A program made the translations under genes and the position numbers. Below are positions 17,367 to 26,265 of a stretch of DNA of 64,000 nucleotides, piece after piece (the stretch's first letter is position 1; every line of letters starts with the position of its first letter). The DNA lies in contig NZ_JAUSUJ010000001.1 in assembly GCF_030813915.1 (NCBI RefSeq), forward strand, positions 372,001 to 436,000, written 5' to 3'. Source of the stretch: Rhodoplanes tepidamans. GTDB taxonomy: Bacteria > Pseudomonadota > Alphaproteobacteria > Rhizobiales > Xanthobacteraceae. The notes beneath the pieces were generated by a model. That model saw only the letters and a list, made by a program, of their open reading frames with translations. It was not told where the DNA came from and ran no database searches.

Positions 17367-18299
17367 TCAGCGCAGGGCGCCGTCGAGGCGCCGCATCGTC
17401 TGCGACGGCAGCTCGCCGAACAGCGTCCGGTAGGTCATGGCGAAGCGGCCGAACTCGGTGACGCCGTGGCTGGTGAGCACGTCGGTCACCAGGCGGCCGC
17501 GCGCCAACGGATCGAGCAGCGCGGCATGCACGCGGTTGAGCTGGCGGACCTTGAGATAGCGGGCCGGCGGCATGCCGTACACGGCCCGGAAGGCGCGCCG
17601 CAGGGTGCGCTCGCACACCCCGGCCGCGGCGCAGAGATCGACGAGCGCCGGCATCGGCGCGGCGTCGTCCTGGCCGCCGCCCGCCAGGGCCCGCTGGACG
17701 ATTCCATGGTGGTGCGGCGCGGCCTCGCGCGGGCCGCCGAGGCTCGTCACGATCGCTTCGACCAGCGCCTCACGCACCGCCGCGGCGGCGAGGTGAGCGT
17801 GCTCCGGTCGCGTCTGCGCGCCGGGCCCGAGCGGGGCCGCCGCGACGGCGTTCAGGATCCGCCCGAACGCGGCGGCGTCCGCCGCGACCAGCGACGCCCG
17901 CGCCTGCTCGGTGTGGCCACCGAGCCGGTCGGCCTCTGACGGCGTCACGGTGGTGAGCGGCAGCGTGACCGAGATCCAGCTGTGCGGCACGGCGTTGCTG
18001 AAGATGAACGCACTGCCCGGCGGCAGCACCGCGATGCCGTGGCGCGCGACCGGCATGCCGTTCAGCGAGACGGCGTGGCGGTCGAGCGAGCTCTGCATCA
18101 CGAAGATCACGACACCGGGCTGCGCGACGAGCCCGTCGGCCACCATGCCGGCACCGCAGCGCCCGTGCTGGATCACGAGGTCGCCGCACAGACCGTTGCG
18201 CACCGACCATTCGGGCTGGCCGCGCCCGGTCAGCAGGAAGCGAACCTCCGCCTCGCGGACCGCGCGGGCGAAATCGATGAAGGCCGACGACGAGGACAC
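17367..18299 (-). CDS. AraC-family transcriptional regulator
   Basis: A 310-residue regulator. The C-terminal double helix-turn-helix spans the last 100 residues: LCAAAGVCERTLRRAFRAVY, PPARYLKVRQLNRVHAALL and TDVLTSHGVTEFGRFAMTYR. The N-terminal half resembles the AraC-binding-like (OxyR/FeaR-type) sensor domain. It begins at a GTG. It lies upstream of and in line with the SphA-like outer-membrane gene, which it may control. The inducer is unknown. Confidence 0.9.
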   Translation of the reverse strand: MSSSSAFIDFARAVREAEVRFLLTGRGQPEWSVRNGLCGDLVIQHGRCGAGMVADGLVAQPGVVIFVMQSSLDRHAVSLNGMPVARHGIAVLPPGSAFIFSNAVPHSWISVTLPLTTVTPSEADRLGGHTEQARASLVAADAAAFGRILNAVAAAPLGPGAQTRPEHAHLAAAAVREALVEAIVTSLGGPREAAPHHHGIVQRALAGGGQDDAAPMPALVDLCAAAGVCERTLRRAFRAVYGMPPARYLKVRQLNRVHAALLDPLARGRLVTDVLTSHGVTEFGRFAMTYRTLFGELPSQTMRRLDGALR

Positions 18300-19025
18300 G
18301 GCGACGCGATCCGTTTAGGCCGAGCTGACTAATGCATCATGCGGTGGGCCGCAGAGCCGCCGGGCATCGTCCGAACCGGCGTCACGGCCGCCCGCTCCAC
18401 CACAATTCCTCGGTGATCGGCATAGCCGTTTCCGGTGCGCGCTCCGATCACAAGCCCGGCATCGAGCAGCCTGCGCCACAGGTTTGTCCGGTCCTGCATA
18501 TTGCGCGGCGATCCGGGGCGTTAGCGTTCGAACGGAGATGTGCGTTCGGGCGGCGAAGGCCGACCCGGCCGGGGGTCGTCGCGGCATGCGCCTCGTGACC
18601 GACACGTACGACGCGCCATGGAAGCTCGCCGCGCAGGGCGAGCCCGACGTCCATGCGTTGGCGAAACCGCAGGCGCGCACTGCGGTTTCGACTGCACGCA
18701 TCGCTTCTACTTGCTTTCACCTCACGAAGGAGGCCGTCCCGACGGGACGGAGCGCGGCGGACTGGGTCGCGGCGTGATCGACGCCGCGACCCTCGAGCGC
18801 GTCGCGGCATCGTGCATCGCCGGCCCAGGTCGTGTTCGGTTCCGCCACGTCGGAGCGCCTGCCGGCCTTCTGCCGGACCTGCGGCCGTCTGACCGGCTGC
18901 CGGGGCGAATGCCCGCGCGACCGGCCGATCCGCGCGTCCTCGGAGGCTTCTCGACGGGACAGAATTTGAGGCTTCATCTCCGCGCGCTCGCCCGCGCGCG
19001 AGCCGGTTCCTGTCCGACGGCGTGA
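18300..19025. other. 725-bp stretch without a supportable gene
   Basis: Open frames exist on both strands because of the GC content, but none shows a plausible ribosome binding site together with recognisable protein features. The region should hold the promoter of the AraC gene at its left end. GTTCGAACGGAG near 18526 contains a small palindrome. No tRNA-like fold was noticed. Confidence 0.5.
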
Positions 19026-19316
19026 TCAGGACAGTCGCAGCGGGCCGTCCGACCGGGTCGACACGCTCAGCCGGTGATGCTCCGCGCCTTCCCGCACCGG
19101 GACGGCGAGCTCGTTGTCGGCATCGTCCGAGACGATGATGGTCGCCTTCACGGTCAGCCACCAGGCGTCGGCCCGGACCAGCTCGAAGGCGATCGACTGC
19201 GCTTCCTGCACCGCGTCGGCGTCGGACGCGAACCGCCCGTCGAGCTCGTTCTCGAGCCGCCGATCGTTGACCAGCAGACGAAACGAATAGCGACGTCCAC
19301 CCGGTCCGCGCGGCAT
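19026..19316 (-). CDS. Small DUF6894-like hypothetical protein
   Basis: A 96-residue protein with the pattern seen in DUF6894 proteins of alphaproteobacteria: RYSFRLLVNDRRLENELDG, then a helix rich in Ala/Glu (DADAVQEAQSIAFELV) and a C-terminal VSDDADNELAVPV strand. The ATG at 19316 has a strong GGGGGGAAG ribosome binding site. Function is unknown. It stands alone between the AraC gene and the GntR operon. Confidence 0.6.
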   Translation of the reverse strand: MPRGPGGRRYSFRLLVNDRRLENELDGRFASDADAVQEAQSIAFELVRADAWWLTVKATIIVSDDADNELAVPVREGAEHHRLSVSTRSDGPLRLS

Positions 19317-19621
19317 CGGCTTCCCCCCGAAACACCCTCGTTCGACAGGCTAGCATCGTTCGTCCGCAGCCGGGCCTTCGGATGATTCCGAAGGCCGCCG
19401 GACCTGCCTACCGTCCTGGCACGGCGGCCCCGGGACGTCGGGCCGCGTCCCGGGGCGTGGCCCCGGGCATCGCGCCGGCGCCGATCCGAGCGGACAGATA
19501 GGACAGATCCTGTTTGGCGAGGCGCGGCGAGGCGCCGCAGCTTTGAGCACGATGGCGCACATAATCGCAGGAAATGGCCAGGCACCGGGCGACCGTGCCC
19601 GTCATATCGGCAGTCGCCGCG

Positions 19622-19652
19622 TTGACAGAAGCTGTCTGCTTTTTGATACAAT
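19622..19652 (+). promoter_or_regulatory. Sigma-70-type promoter with embedded inverted repeat, upstream of the GntR operon
   Basis: TTGACA at 19622-19627 and TACAAT at 19647-19652 are separated by 19 bases, slightly longer than ideal. The perfect inverted repeat GACAG-AAG-CTGTC (19624-19636) overlaps the -35 element and spacer. This is the expected place for autorepression by the GntR protein encoded 72 bases further on. Confidence 0.6.
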
Positions 19653-19723
19653 TAGGCCGTGGTGGCGCCCCTACGGCGGCCGCCGAACGCCGCTGGTCGC
19701 GCGGCCGAACCCGGAGCATCGCC

Positions 19724-20563
19724 TTGACGGCCGCGGTCGAGCTTCTCAAGACACGCCGGCTCTATCTGCTGCTGCGCGACCGCATCGTCACCGGCGCGGT
19801 GGGGCCGGGCAGCCGGCTGCCGAGCGAGCCGGCGCTGGCGCAGGAGCACGGCGTCTCCCGCGTCACGGTGCGCCGTGCCCTCGATCTCCTCGCCGAGGAA
19901 GGGCTGGTGCGGCGCCGGGTCGGCTCCGGCACCTTCGTCGAGGATCCGCCGGCGTCGCGGCCGATCGTCGCCGACTTCTCCAACGTGCTCTCCAATCTGA
20001 TCGAGATGGGGCGCGCCACCGCCGTCAAGCTGCTGTCCTTCGCCTATGTGGCGCCGCCGGCCTCGATCGCCGAGCCGCTCGGCCTGGAGCCGGGCGAGCG
20101 GGTGCAGCGCTCGGTGCGGGTGCGGCTGATCGACGGGCAGCCGTTCTCCTATCTGACCACCCACGTCCCCGAGCGCATCGGGCTCACCTATTCGGAGCGC
20201 GATCTCGCCACCATTCCGCTGCTCGAGCTGATGGAGCGCTCCGGCATCGTCGCCGAGCGGGCCACCCAGTCGATCAGCGCCACGCTGGTCGGCCCCGAGA
20301 CGGCGGCGGCGCTCGACCTCGCGCCGGGCTCGCCCGTGATCTCGCTGACCCGTGTCGTCTACGAGCCGTCGGGCCGCGGCGTCGAGCACCTGCACGCGCT
20401 CTACCGGCCCGACCGCTACGCCTTCCAGATGGACTTCGTCCGCACCGACGTCGCCGGCGCCCGCCGGTGGACGCCGACCGTGGTGCAGGCGAGCCGGACT
20501 GCCTCCTCGCCTCGTCCTTCCCGTCCGAAGCGGACCGCCAGCCAGAAAGGGACCCGCCCATGA
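19724..20563 (+). CDS. GntR/HutC-family transcriptional regulator (UTRA domain)
   Basis: A 279-residue regulator. The N-terminal winged helix has LYLLLRDRIVTGAVGPGSRLP and HGVSRVTVRRALDLLAEEGLV, followed by GSGTFV. The C-terminal UTRA ligand domain ends in HLHALYRPDRYAFQMDF. The start is taken as the TTG at 19724, which has CGGAG 8 bases upstream; upstream in-frame extension would run through the promoter. The stop overlaps the ABC binding-protein ATG by 4 bases, so it is part of the operon it presumably represses. The ligand is likely the transported compound or an intermediate. Confidence 0.9.
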   Translation: MTAAVELLKTRRLYLLLRDRIVTGAVGPGSRLPSEPALAQEHGVSRVTVRRALDLLAEEGLVRRRVGSGTFVEDPPASRPIVADFSNVLSNLIEMGRATAVKLLSFAYVAPPASIAEPLGLEPGERVQRSVRVRLIDGQPFSYLTTHVPERIGLTYSERDLATIPLLELMERSGIVAERATQSISATLVGPETAAALDLAPGSPVISLTRVVYEPSGRGVEHLHALYRPDRYAFQMDFVRTDVAGARRWTPTVVQASRTASSPRPSRPKRTASQKGTRP

Positions 20564-21792
20564 CATCGTCCGACCACCGGCGCGATGCCTCGCTCTCGCG
20601 TCGCGCACTCCTGCAGGCCGGCGCCGCCGGCGCGGCCCTGATCGCGGCACCGGCGGTGCTGCGGGCCCAGGCCCCGGCCGTGAAGCTCGGCATCATACAG
20701 CCGGTGACCGGCGCGCTCGCCGAGGCCGGCGAGCTCGGCCGCCTCGGCGCCGAGCTGGCGATCGCCGACATCAACGCGGCCGGCGGCCTGAAGGCGCTCG
20801 GCGGCGCCAGGATCGAGATGGTGTTCGCCGACAACCGGTCGAACCCCGAGGCCGCGGCCCAGGAGGTCGAGCGGCTGCAGGGCGAGAAGGTCGCGGCGAT
20901 CGTCGGCGGCTTCGGCAGCGGCCTGTGCATGACCGCGACCCAGGCGGCGGCCCGCTACGACCTGCCGTATCTGGTCGATGTCGGCGTCGCCGACTCGATC
21001 ACCACGCGCGGCCTCAAGAACACCTTCCGCATGGCGCCGAGCTTCAGCATGGCGACCTCGGTCGCGCTGAAGAACCTCGTCACCCTCAACGACGCGGCCG
21101 GCAAGCCCGCCAAGACCGTGGTGATCGTGCACGAGGACGGCCTGTTCGGCTCCGGCCTCGCCAAGCTGCTCGGCACCGAGCTGCCCAAGCTCGGCTTCGA
21201 GGTGCTGGAGACGATCTCGCACCCGACACCGGCGCGCGACATGTCGAACATCGCGCTGCGCATCCGCTCGCTCAAGCCCGACCTCGTCATCCCGTCGAAC
21301 TACTACGGCGAGTTCGTGCTGCTCGCGCGCACCATGCAGCAGCAGCGCATCCGGCCGAAGGCGATCTACGCGATCTTCGGCGGCGCCGCCTCGAGCCTGC
21401 GCTTCGTCAAGGAGTTTCCGCAGGCCGCCGACGGCATCATCGACTGCAACCACTGGCACGATCCGAAGAACCCGCGCTCCGCGGAGATCCGCAGGCGCAC
21501 CGAGGCGGCCGGCAAGTCCTACGTCTACAATGTGCCGCTCAACTACTCGGCCGTGACGTTGATGGCGGAGGCGATCGAGGCGGCGGGCAGCGTCGAGTCG
21601 GCCAAGATCCTCGAGGTCCTGTCGAGCCGCGATTTCGGCAGCGGCGTGATGCCCTACGGCCGCTCGAAGTTCGTCGAGGGCCAGAACGTCAGCGCGCTGC
21701 CGCTAAACACCCAGATCCAGGACAACGACGTGAAGGTGATCTATCCGGACGCCTTCGCCCAGGTGAAGCCGGTCTTCCCGCTGAAGGCCTGA
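20560..21792 (+). CDS. Branched-chain-type ABC transporter substrate-binding protein
   Basis: A 410-residue periplasmic protein of the LivJ/LivK (type I periplasmic-binding) family. The N-terminus has a Tat-like signal (SLSRRALLQAGAAGAALIAAPAVLRAQA). The mature part opens KLGIIQPVTGALAEAGELGRLGAELA. Typical GGFGSGLCMTATQAAARYDLPYL and DMSNIALRIRSLKPDLVI stretches follow. These proteins bind amino acids, amides, urea or aromatic acids; the pocket cannot be read. The ATG at 20560 overlaps the GntR stop. Confidence 0.92.
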   Translation: MTSSDHRRDASLSRRALLQAGAAGAALIAAPAVLRAQAPAVKLGIIQPVTGALAEAGELGRLGAELAIADINAAGGLKALGGARIEMVFADNRSNPEAAAQEVERLQGEKVAAIVGGFGSGLCMTATQAAARYDLPYLVDVGVADSITTRGLKNTFRMAPSFSMATSVALKNLVTLNDAAGKPAKTVVIVHEDGLFGSGLAKLLGTELPKLGFEVLETISHPTPARDMSNIALRIRSLKPDLVIPSNYYGEFVLLARTMQQQRIRPKAIYAIFGGAASSLRFVKEFPQAADGIIDCNHWHDPKNPRSAEIRRRTEAAGKSYVYNVPLNYSAVTLMAEAIEAAGSVESAKILEVLSSRDFGSGVMPYGRSKFVEGQNVSALPLNTQIQDNDVKVIYPDAFAQVKPVFPLKA

Positions 21793-21878
21793 TCCCGCGC
21801 GCGGCGACCTCGCCGCCCCGACATGCCCCGCGGCGGAGCCTCGCTCCGCCGCCCCACCCCGCGCGACGGCGGAGGCCG

Positions 21879-22751
21879 ATGTACTCGACCGAGATCGTGC
21901 TCGAGGCCGTGCTGAACGGCCTGCTGACCGGCGGCGTCTACGCGCTCGTCGCGCTCGGCCTCACGCTCGTCTACGGCGTGCTGCACATCATCAACTTCGC
22001 GCACGGCGCGCTGCTCACCTGCGCCATGTTCATGGTGTGGGCGGCGTGGGCGTGGCTCGGCATCGACCCCTACGCGGCCGTGCTGGTCGTCGGCCCGCTG
22101 ATGTTCGGCCTCGGCTACGGCATGCAGCGGCTCGTGATCGGCCCGGCGAGCCGGCACGACGACGGCAACATCCTCCTGGTGACGCTCGGCCTCGCCATCG
22201 TGCTGGAGAACGCGTTGCTCGCCGGCTTCAAGTCCGACACCCGCACGGTCGCCACCGACTACGCCCTCGAGGTGGTGTCGATCGGACCGCTGCTGCTGTC
22301 GCAGCCGCGCCTGGTCGGATTCGCCGTGACGATCGTGATGACGGCGCTCCTGTGGCTGGTCCTCAACCGCACCGACATCGGCAAGGCGATCCGCGCGGTC
22401 GCCCGCGAGAAGACCGGTGCGCGCCTCGTCGGCATCGACGTCGACCACGTCTACGCGGTGACGTTCGGCATCGGCTGCGTCTGCCTCGCGGTCGCCGCGA
22501 GCCTGCTGATGCCGACCTTCTACGTCAATCCGCGCATCGGCGGCGCCTTCGTGCTGGTCGCCTTCACCATCGTGGTGCTGGGCGGGATGGGCTCGGTGGT
22601 CGGCGCCCTGCTCGGCGGGCTGCTCATCGGCGCGGTCGAGAGCCTGTCGAGCCTCTATCTCGGCGACAGCCTCGGCCAACTCGGCATCTTCCTCATCTTC
22701 ATCGTGGTCCTGCTCGTGCGGCCCACCGGCCTGTTCGGAGCGCGCGTATGA
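21879..22751 (+). CDS. Branched-chain-type ABC transporter permease (LivH-like)
   Basis: A 290-residue inner-membrane permease with about eight hydrophobic helices. Landmarks are NGLLTGGVYALVALGLTLVYGV and HIINFAHGALL at the N-terminus, the EAA-like loop IGKAIRAVAREKTGARLVGID and the ending RPTGLFG. The ATG at 21879 has GGAGG a few bases upstream. It forms the first half of the membrane channel, with the LivM-like permease that overlaps it by 4 bases. Confidence 0.93.
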   Translation: MYSTEIVLEAVLNGLLTGGVYALVALGLTLVYGVLHIINFAHGALLTCAMFMVWAAWAWLGIDPYAAVLVVGPLMFGLGYGMQRLVIGPASRHDDGNILLVTLGLAIVLENALLAGFKSDTRTVATDYALEVVSIGPLLLSQPRLVGFAVTIVMTALLWLVLNRTDIGKAIRAVAREKTGARLVGIDVDHVYAVTFGIGCVCLAVAASLLMPTFYVNPRIGGAFVLVAFTIVVLGGMGSVVGALLGGLLIGAVESLSSLYLGDSLGQLGIFLIFIVVLLVRPTGLFGARV

Positions 22752-23737
22752 CCGCGACCGACCTTCTGCGCCCGCTCCTCGTCGTCGCGGTGTTCGCCGT
22801 GGTGCCGTGGCTCGGCGTCTCCAACGCGACGCTGAACTTCCTCGTCTACATGCTGATCGTCGCGCTCGCCGCGCAGGGCTGGAACATTCTCGGCGGCTTC
22901 GGCGGCCAGTACTCGTTCGGCCACGCCGCGTTCTTCGGCACCGGCGCCTACGCGACCGCGATCCTGCAGGTGCAGCTCGGGGTCAACGCCTGGGTCGGCC
23001 TCGTCTGCGGCGTCGCCGCCGGCGTCGCGGTCGGGCTGTTCGTCGGGTTCCTGTCGTTCCGGTCCGGGCTGCGCGGCTCGTACTTCGCGCTGGTGACGCT
23101 CGCTTTCGCCGAGGTGTTTCGCGTCGTCGCCAACGCAGCCGGGTTCACGGGCGGCGCGGCCGGCCTGCTGATCAGGCTCGAGCCCGGCGTCGCGACCCTG
23201 CAGTTCGCCGATCGCCGCATCACCTGCATGCTGGTGCTCGGCTTCGTCGGCCTCGGTCTCGTCATCTCCACCTGGCTGACCCGCTCGCGCTTCGGCGCGC
23301 ATCTGATCGCGGTGCGCGAGAACGAGCAGGCCGCCGAGGCGCTCGGCGTCGATCCCATGCGGGTGAAGCTCGGCGCCATCGCGCTGTCGGCCGCCCTCAC
23401 GGCGCTCGCCGGCTGCCTCTACGCGCAGTACTTCCTGTTCATCGACGCGACCATCGCCTACGGCCCCTGGATCTCGGTCGAGGCGCTGCTGGCGCCGCTG
23501 GTCGGCGGCGCCGGCACGGTGTTCGGGCCGCTGATCGGGGCGCTGGCGCTGCACGGGCTCGGCGAGGCGACCAAGGGCATCGCCGGCAGCGTGCCGGGCA
23601 TCGATCTCGTCGTCTTCGGCGTGGTGCTGATCCTCGTCATCGCCTTCCTGCCCGGCGGCCTGATGGGCGGCCTCGCGCGGCTCGCCGGCCGCCTGCGCAC
23701 CATCGCGCGCGGCCGCCGGCCCGCGGTGGAGGCCTGA
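22748..23737 (+). CDS. Branched-chain-type ABC transporter permease (LivM-like)
   Basis: A 329-residue inner-membrane permease. NILGGFGGQYSFGHAAFFGTGAY is the family-defining segment, followed by FRSGLRGSYFALVTLAFAEV and the cytoplasmic loop LIAVRENEQAAEALGVDPMRVKL that contacts the ATPases. It ends with FLPGGLMGGLARL and a basic tail. The start overlaps the LivH-like stop by 4 bases. Confidence 0.93.
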   Translation: MTATDLLRPLLVVAVFAVVPWLGVSNATLNFLVYMLIVALAAQGWNILGGFGGQYSFGHAAFFGTGAYATAILQVQLGVNAWVGLVCGVAAGVAVGLFVGFLSFRSGLRGSYFALVTLAFAEVFRVVANAAGFTGGAAGLLIRLEPGVATLQFADRRITCMLVLGFVGLGLVISTWLTRSRFGAHLIAVRENEQAAEALGVDPMRVKLGAIALSAALTALAGCLYAQYFLFIDATIAYGPWISVEALLAPLVGGAGTVFGPLIGALALHGLGEATKGIAGSVPGIDLVVFGVVLILVIAFLPGGLMGGLARLAGRLRTIARGRRPAVEA

Positions 23738-23738
23738 C

Positions 23739-24488
23739 ATGCTGGTCGCCGAAGGCCTCACCAAGAAATTCTCCGGCCTCGTCGCCGTCGACGAAGTGTC
23801 GCTCGCCGTCGCCGAAGGCTCGCTCACCGGGCTGATCGGCCCGAACGGCGCCGGCAAGACCACGGTCTTCGCCATGCTGGCCGGCTTCTTGCACCCGACC
23901 GGCGGGCGCGTCCTGCTCGACGGCGCCGACCTGACCGACGAGCCGCCCTACCGGCGCGCGCGGCGCGGCATCGCCCGCACCTTCCAGATCACCCAGCCCT
24001 TCGCCGGGCTCTCGGTGCACGAGAACATCGCGGTCGGCGCCTATCTGCGCCACGCCCGTCGCGCCGACGCGATGGACCGCGCCGCCGCCGTTGCCGAGCG
24101 TGTCGGCCTCTCGCACGAGCTCGACAAGCCGGCCGCGGCCCTGACCGTCGCTGGCCGCAAGCGGCTCGAGGTGGCGCGCGCGCTCGCGACCGAGCCGCGC
24201 CTCCTGCTGCTCGACGAGGTCTTGGCCGGCCTCAACCCGTCCGAGGTGCGCGACATGATCCCGGTGCTGCGCGCGATCCGCGACGACGGCGTGACGATCT
24301 TCATGATCGAGCACATCATGCAGGCGGTGATGAACCTCTGCGAGACCGTCTACGTGATCGCGCAAGGCAGGCTCGTCGCCGCCGGCACGCCGCAGCACGT
24401 ATGTGCCGAGCCGCAGGTGATCGAGGCCTATCTGGGGCACGGCGCCGCCGCCCGCATCGCCGCCGGAGGCGTCCATGCTCGAGGTTGA
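23739..24488 (+). CDS. Branched-chain-type ABC transporter ATP-binding protein (LivG-like)
   Basis: A 249-residue ATPase. Walker A is GPNGAGKTT, Walker B ends in LLLLDEV and the switch His is in MIEHIM. The signature region (VAGRKRLEVARALA) lacks the classical LSGGQ spelling, reading ALTVAGRKRLE, as is common in LivG proteins. The C-terminus carries the LivG-type VIAQGRLVAAGTPQHVCAEP. It overlaps the LivF-like gene by 14 bases. Confidence 0.93.
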   Translation: MLVAEGLTKKFSGLVAVDEVSLAVAEGSLTGLIGPNGAGKTTVFAMLAGFLHPTGGRVLLDGADLTDEPPYRRARRGIARTFQITQPFAGLSVHENIAVGAYLRHARRADAMDRAAAVAERVGLSHELDKPAAALTVAGRKRLEVARALATEPRLLLLDEVLAGLNPSEVRDMIPVLRAIRDDGVTIFMIEHIMQAVMNLCETVYVIAQGRLVAAGTPQHVCAEPQVIEAYLGHGAAARIAAGGVHARG

Positions 24489-25176
24489 GGGCCTGGAGGC
24501 CGGCTACGGCGGCACCACGGTGCTGCGCGGCATAGACCTGCGGGTCGACGAGGGCGAGATCGTCGCCGTGCTCGGCGCCAACGGCGTCGGCAAGACGACG
24601 CTCAACACCGTGCTGTCCGGCGTGCTGCCGGCGCGCGGCGGCGAGATCCGCTTCGACGGCGTCCGCATCGATCGTCTCGCCGACAGGCGGATCGTCGAGG
24701 CCGGCCTGATCCATGTCCCGGAGGGGCGACGGATCTTCCCGAACATGAGCGTGATCGAGAACCTCGAGCTCGGCTGCTACCGCCGCGGCCGGGCGAACCG
24801 GGCCGCCAATCTCGAGCGGGTGTTCACGACGTTCCCGCGCCTGCGCGAGCGGGCGTCCCAGCTCGCCGGCACGCTGTCGGGCGGCGAGCAGCAGATGCTC
24901 GCCATCGGCCGTGGGCTGATGGGCGAGCCGCGGCTGCTGATTCTCGACGAGCCGTCGCTCGGCCTGTCGCCGCTCCTGGTCGAGGAGATGTTCGAGCTGA
25001 TCAAGCGCCTCAACCGGGAGGGCCTCGCCATCATGCTGGTCGAACAGAACGTGGTGCAGTCGCTGGAGATCGCGGCGCGCGCCTATGTGATCGAGAACGG
25101 CGTCGTCGCCCTCTCGGGCGCCGCCCGGGAGGTCGCCGCCGATCCGGATCTCCGCCGCATCTATCTGGGGTTGTGA
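24475..25176 (+). CDS. Branched-chain-type ABC transporter ATP-binding protein (LivF-like)
   Basis: A 233-residue ATPase. Walker A is GANGVGKTT, the signature is TLSGGEQQMLAIGRGL, Walker B is LLILDEPSLGLSP and the H-loop position carries MLVEQNV, as usual in LivF. VPEGRRIFPNMSVIENLELG is the LivF Q-loop-adjacent signature. It completes the five-gene importer: binding protein, two permeases, two ATPases. Confidence 0.93.
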   Translation: MLEVEGLEAGYGGTTVLRGIDLRVDEGEIVAVLGANGVGKTTLNTVLSGVLPARGGEIRFDGVRIDRLADRRIVEAGLIHVPEGRRIFPNMSVIENLELGCYRRGRANRAANLERVFTTFPRLRERASQLAGTLSGGEQQMLAIGRGLMGEPRLLILDEPSLGLSPLLVEEMFELIKRLNREGLAIMLVEQNVVQSLEIAARAYVIENGVVALSGAAREVAADPDLRRIYLGL

Positions 25177-25220
25177 GGACCAGACCGTGTGGACGAAGAC
25201 TCAGCCGAGATCCCCGGCCT

Positions 25221-25325
25221 GCTCCCTCCCCCCTTGTGGGGGAGGGGTGGGGAGGCGAGTGGCCGTTGGCGCCTGCGGGTGGGGCTCACCCCCCTCCCTG
25301 TCTCTCCCCCACGAGGGGGGAGGGA
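25221..25325. repeat. Paired hairpin repeat (CTCCCTCCCCC / GGGGGAGGG) inside the operon
   Basis: Two adjacent stem-loops are formed by runs of C and G: CTCCCCCC-TTGT-GGGGGAGG at the left and CTCCCCCACGAGGGGGGAG at the right, separated by about 50 bases. The 189-base gap separates the transporter genes from the catabolic genes, so the element may act as a partial terminator or mRNA stabiliser. Comparable elements are common in alphaproteobacterial intergenic DNA. Confidence 0.65.
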
Positions 25326-25365
25326 CCGCAAGAGTCGCCGGGGCCGAACAAGCAGGACAGAAACC

Positions 25366-26265
25366 ATGACCCTGAAGCAGCGGCTCGACATCGGCGCGGC
25401 GGTCGTCGCGCCCGGCGTCTACGACGCGCTCACCGCCTCGCTGGCCGCCGCGGCCGGCTTCGAGGCGCTGTACCTCTCCGGCGCGGCGATCGCCTACACC
25501 CGGCTCGGCCGGCCCGACATCGGGCTGGTCGGCATGCCGGAGGTCGCCGAGGTGATCGCGCTGGTGCGCGACCGGGTGCCGACGCCGCTGATCGTCGACG
25601 CCGACAACGGGTACGGCAACGCCCTCAACGTGCAGCGCACGGTGCGGTCGTTCGAGCGGGCCGGCGCCGCCGCGATCCAGCTCGAGGACCAGGCGTTCCC
25701 CAAGCGCTGCGGCCATCTGCGCGACAAGACGCTGATCTCCGCGGCCGAGATGGCCGGCAAGGTGAAGGCGGCCGTCGACGCGCGGTCGAGCGCCGACACG
25801 CTGATCGTCGCCCGCACCGACGCCGTCGCCGTCGAAGGCTTCGAGCGTGCGGTCGAGCGGGCGCGGCTCTACGCCGAGGCCGGCGCCGACGTGCTGTTCG
25901 TCGAGGCGCCACGGTCGCGCGACCAGCTCGAGCGGCTGGTCGGGGTGCTCGGCGGCGTCCGGCCGCTGCTCGCCAACATGGTGGAGGGTGGCGACACGCC
26001 GCTGATGCCGGCCGCCGAGCTCGGCGCGCTCGGCTTCCGCATCGTCATCTTCCCGGGGGGCATCGTGCGGGCCATCGCCCGCACCGCCCAGGCCTATTAC
26101 GGCTCGCTCGCCGCCGCCGGCTCCAACGCGCCGTTCCGCGACCGCATGTTCGACTTCGGCGAGCTCAACGCGCTGATCGGCACGCCCGAGATGCTGGCGC
26201 TCGGCGCCGGCTACGACCGCTTCCGCCGAGACCCGTCCGGCACCACCGAGGAGACCGCTGCGTGA
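25366..26265 (+). CDS. Isocitrate lyase/PEP mutase family protein (probable 2-hydroxy-diacid lyase)
   Basis: A 299-residue cytoplasmic TIM-barrel enzyme of the PEP-mutase/ICL superfamily. The metal-binding motif DADNGYGN and the active-site-lid signature KRCGH with its Cys are both intact, as in methylisocitrate lyase, 2,3-dimethylmalate lyase and oxaloacetate decarboxylase. These enzymes cleave a C-C bond beside a hydroxyl-bearing carboxylate. The ATG at 25366 has AGGACAG upstream. Given the LeuCD-type hydratase further down the operon, cleavage of a hydrated malate-like product is the likely reaction, but this is inferred. Confidence 0.87.
   Translation: MTLKQRLDIGAAVVAPGVYDALTASLAAAAGFEALYLSGAAIAYTRLGRPDIGLVGMPEVAEVIALVRDRVPTPLIVDADNGYGNALNVQRTVRSFERAGAAAIQLEDQAFPKRCGHLRDKTLISAAEMAGKVKAAVDARSSADTLIVARTDAVAVEGFERAVERARLYAEAGADVLFVEAPRSRDQLERLVGVLGGVRPLLANMVEGGDTPLMPAAELGALGFRIVIFPGGIVRAIARTAQAYYGSLAAAGSNAPFRDRMFDFGELNALIGTPEMLALGAGYDRFRRDPSGTTEETAA

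Noticed and set aside
18540-19025. Possible 161-residue protein on the plus strand
   Set aside because: No ribosome binding site, no family features, and the composition is Arg/Gly-rich like other shadow frames.
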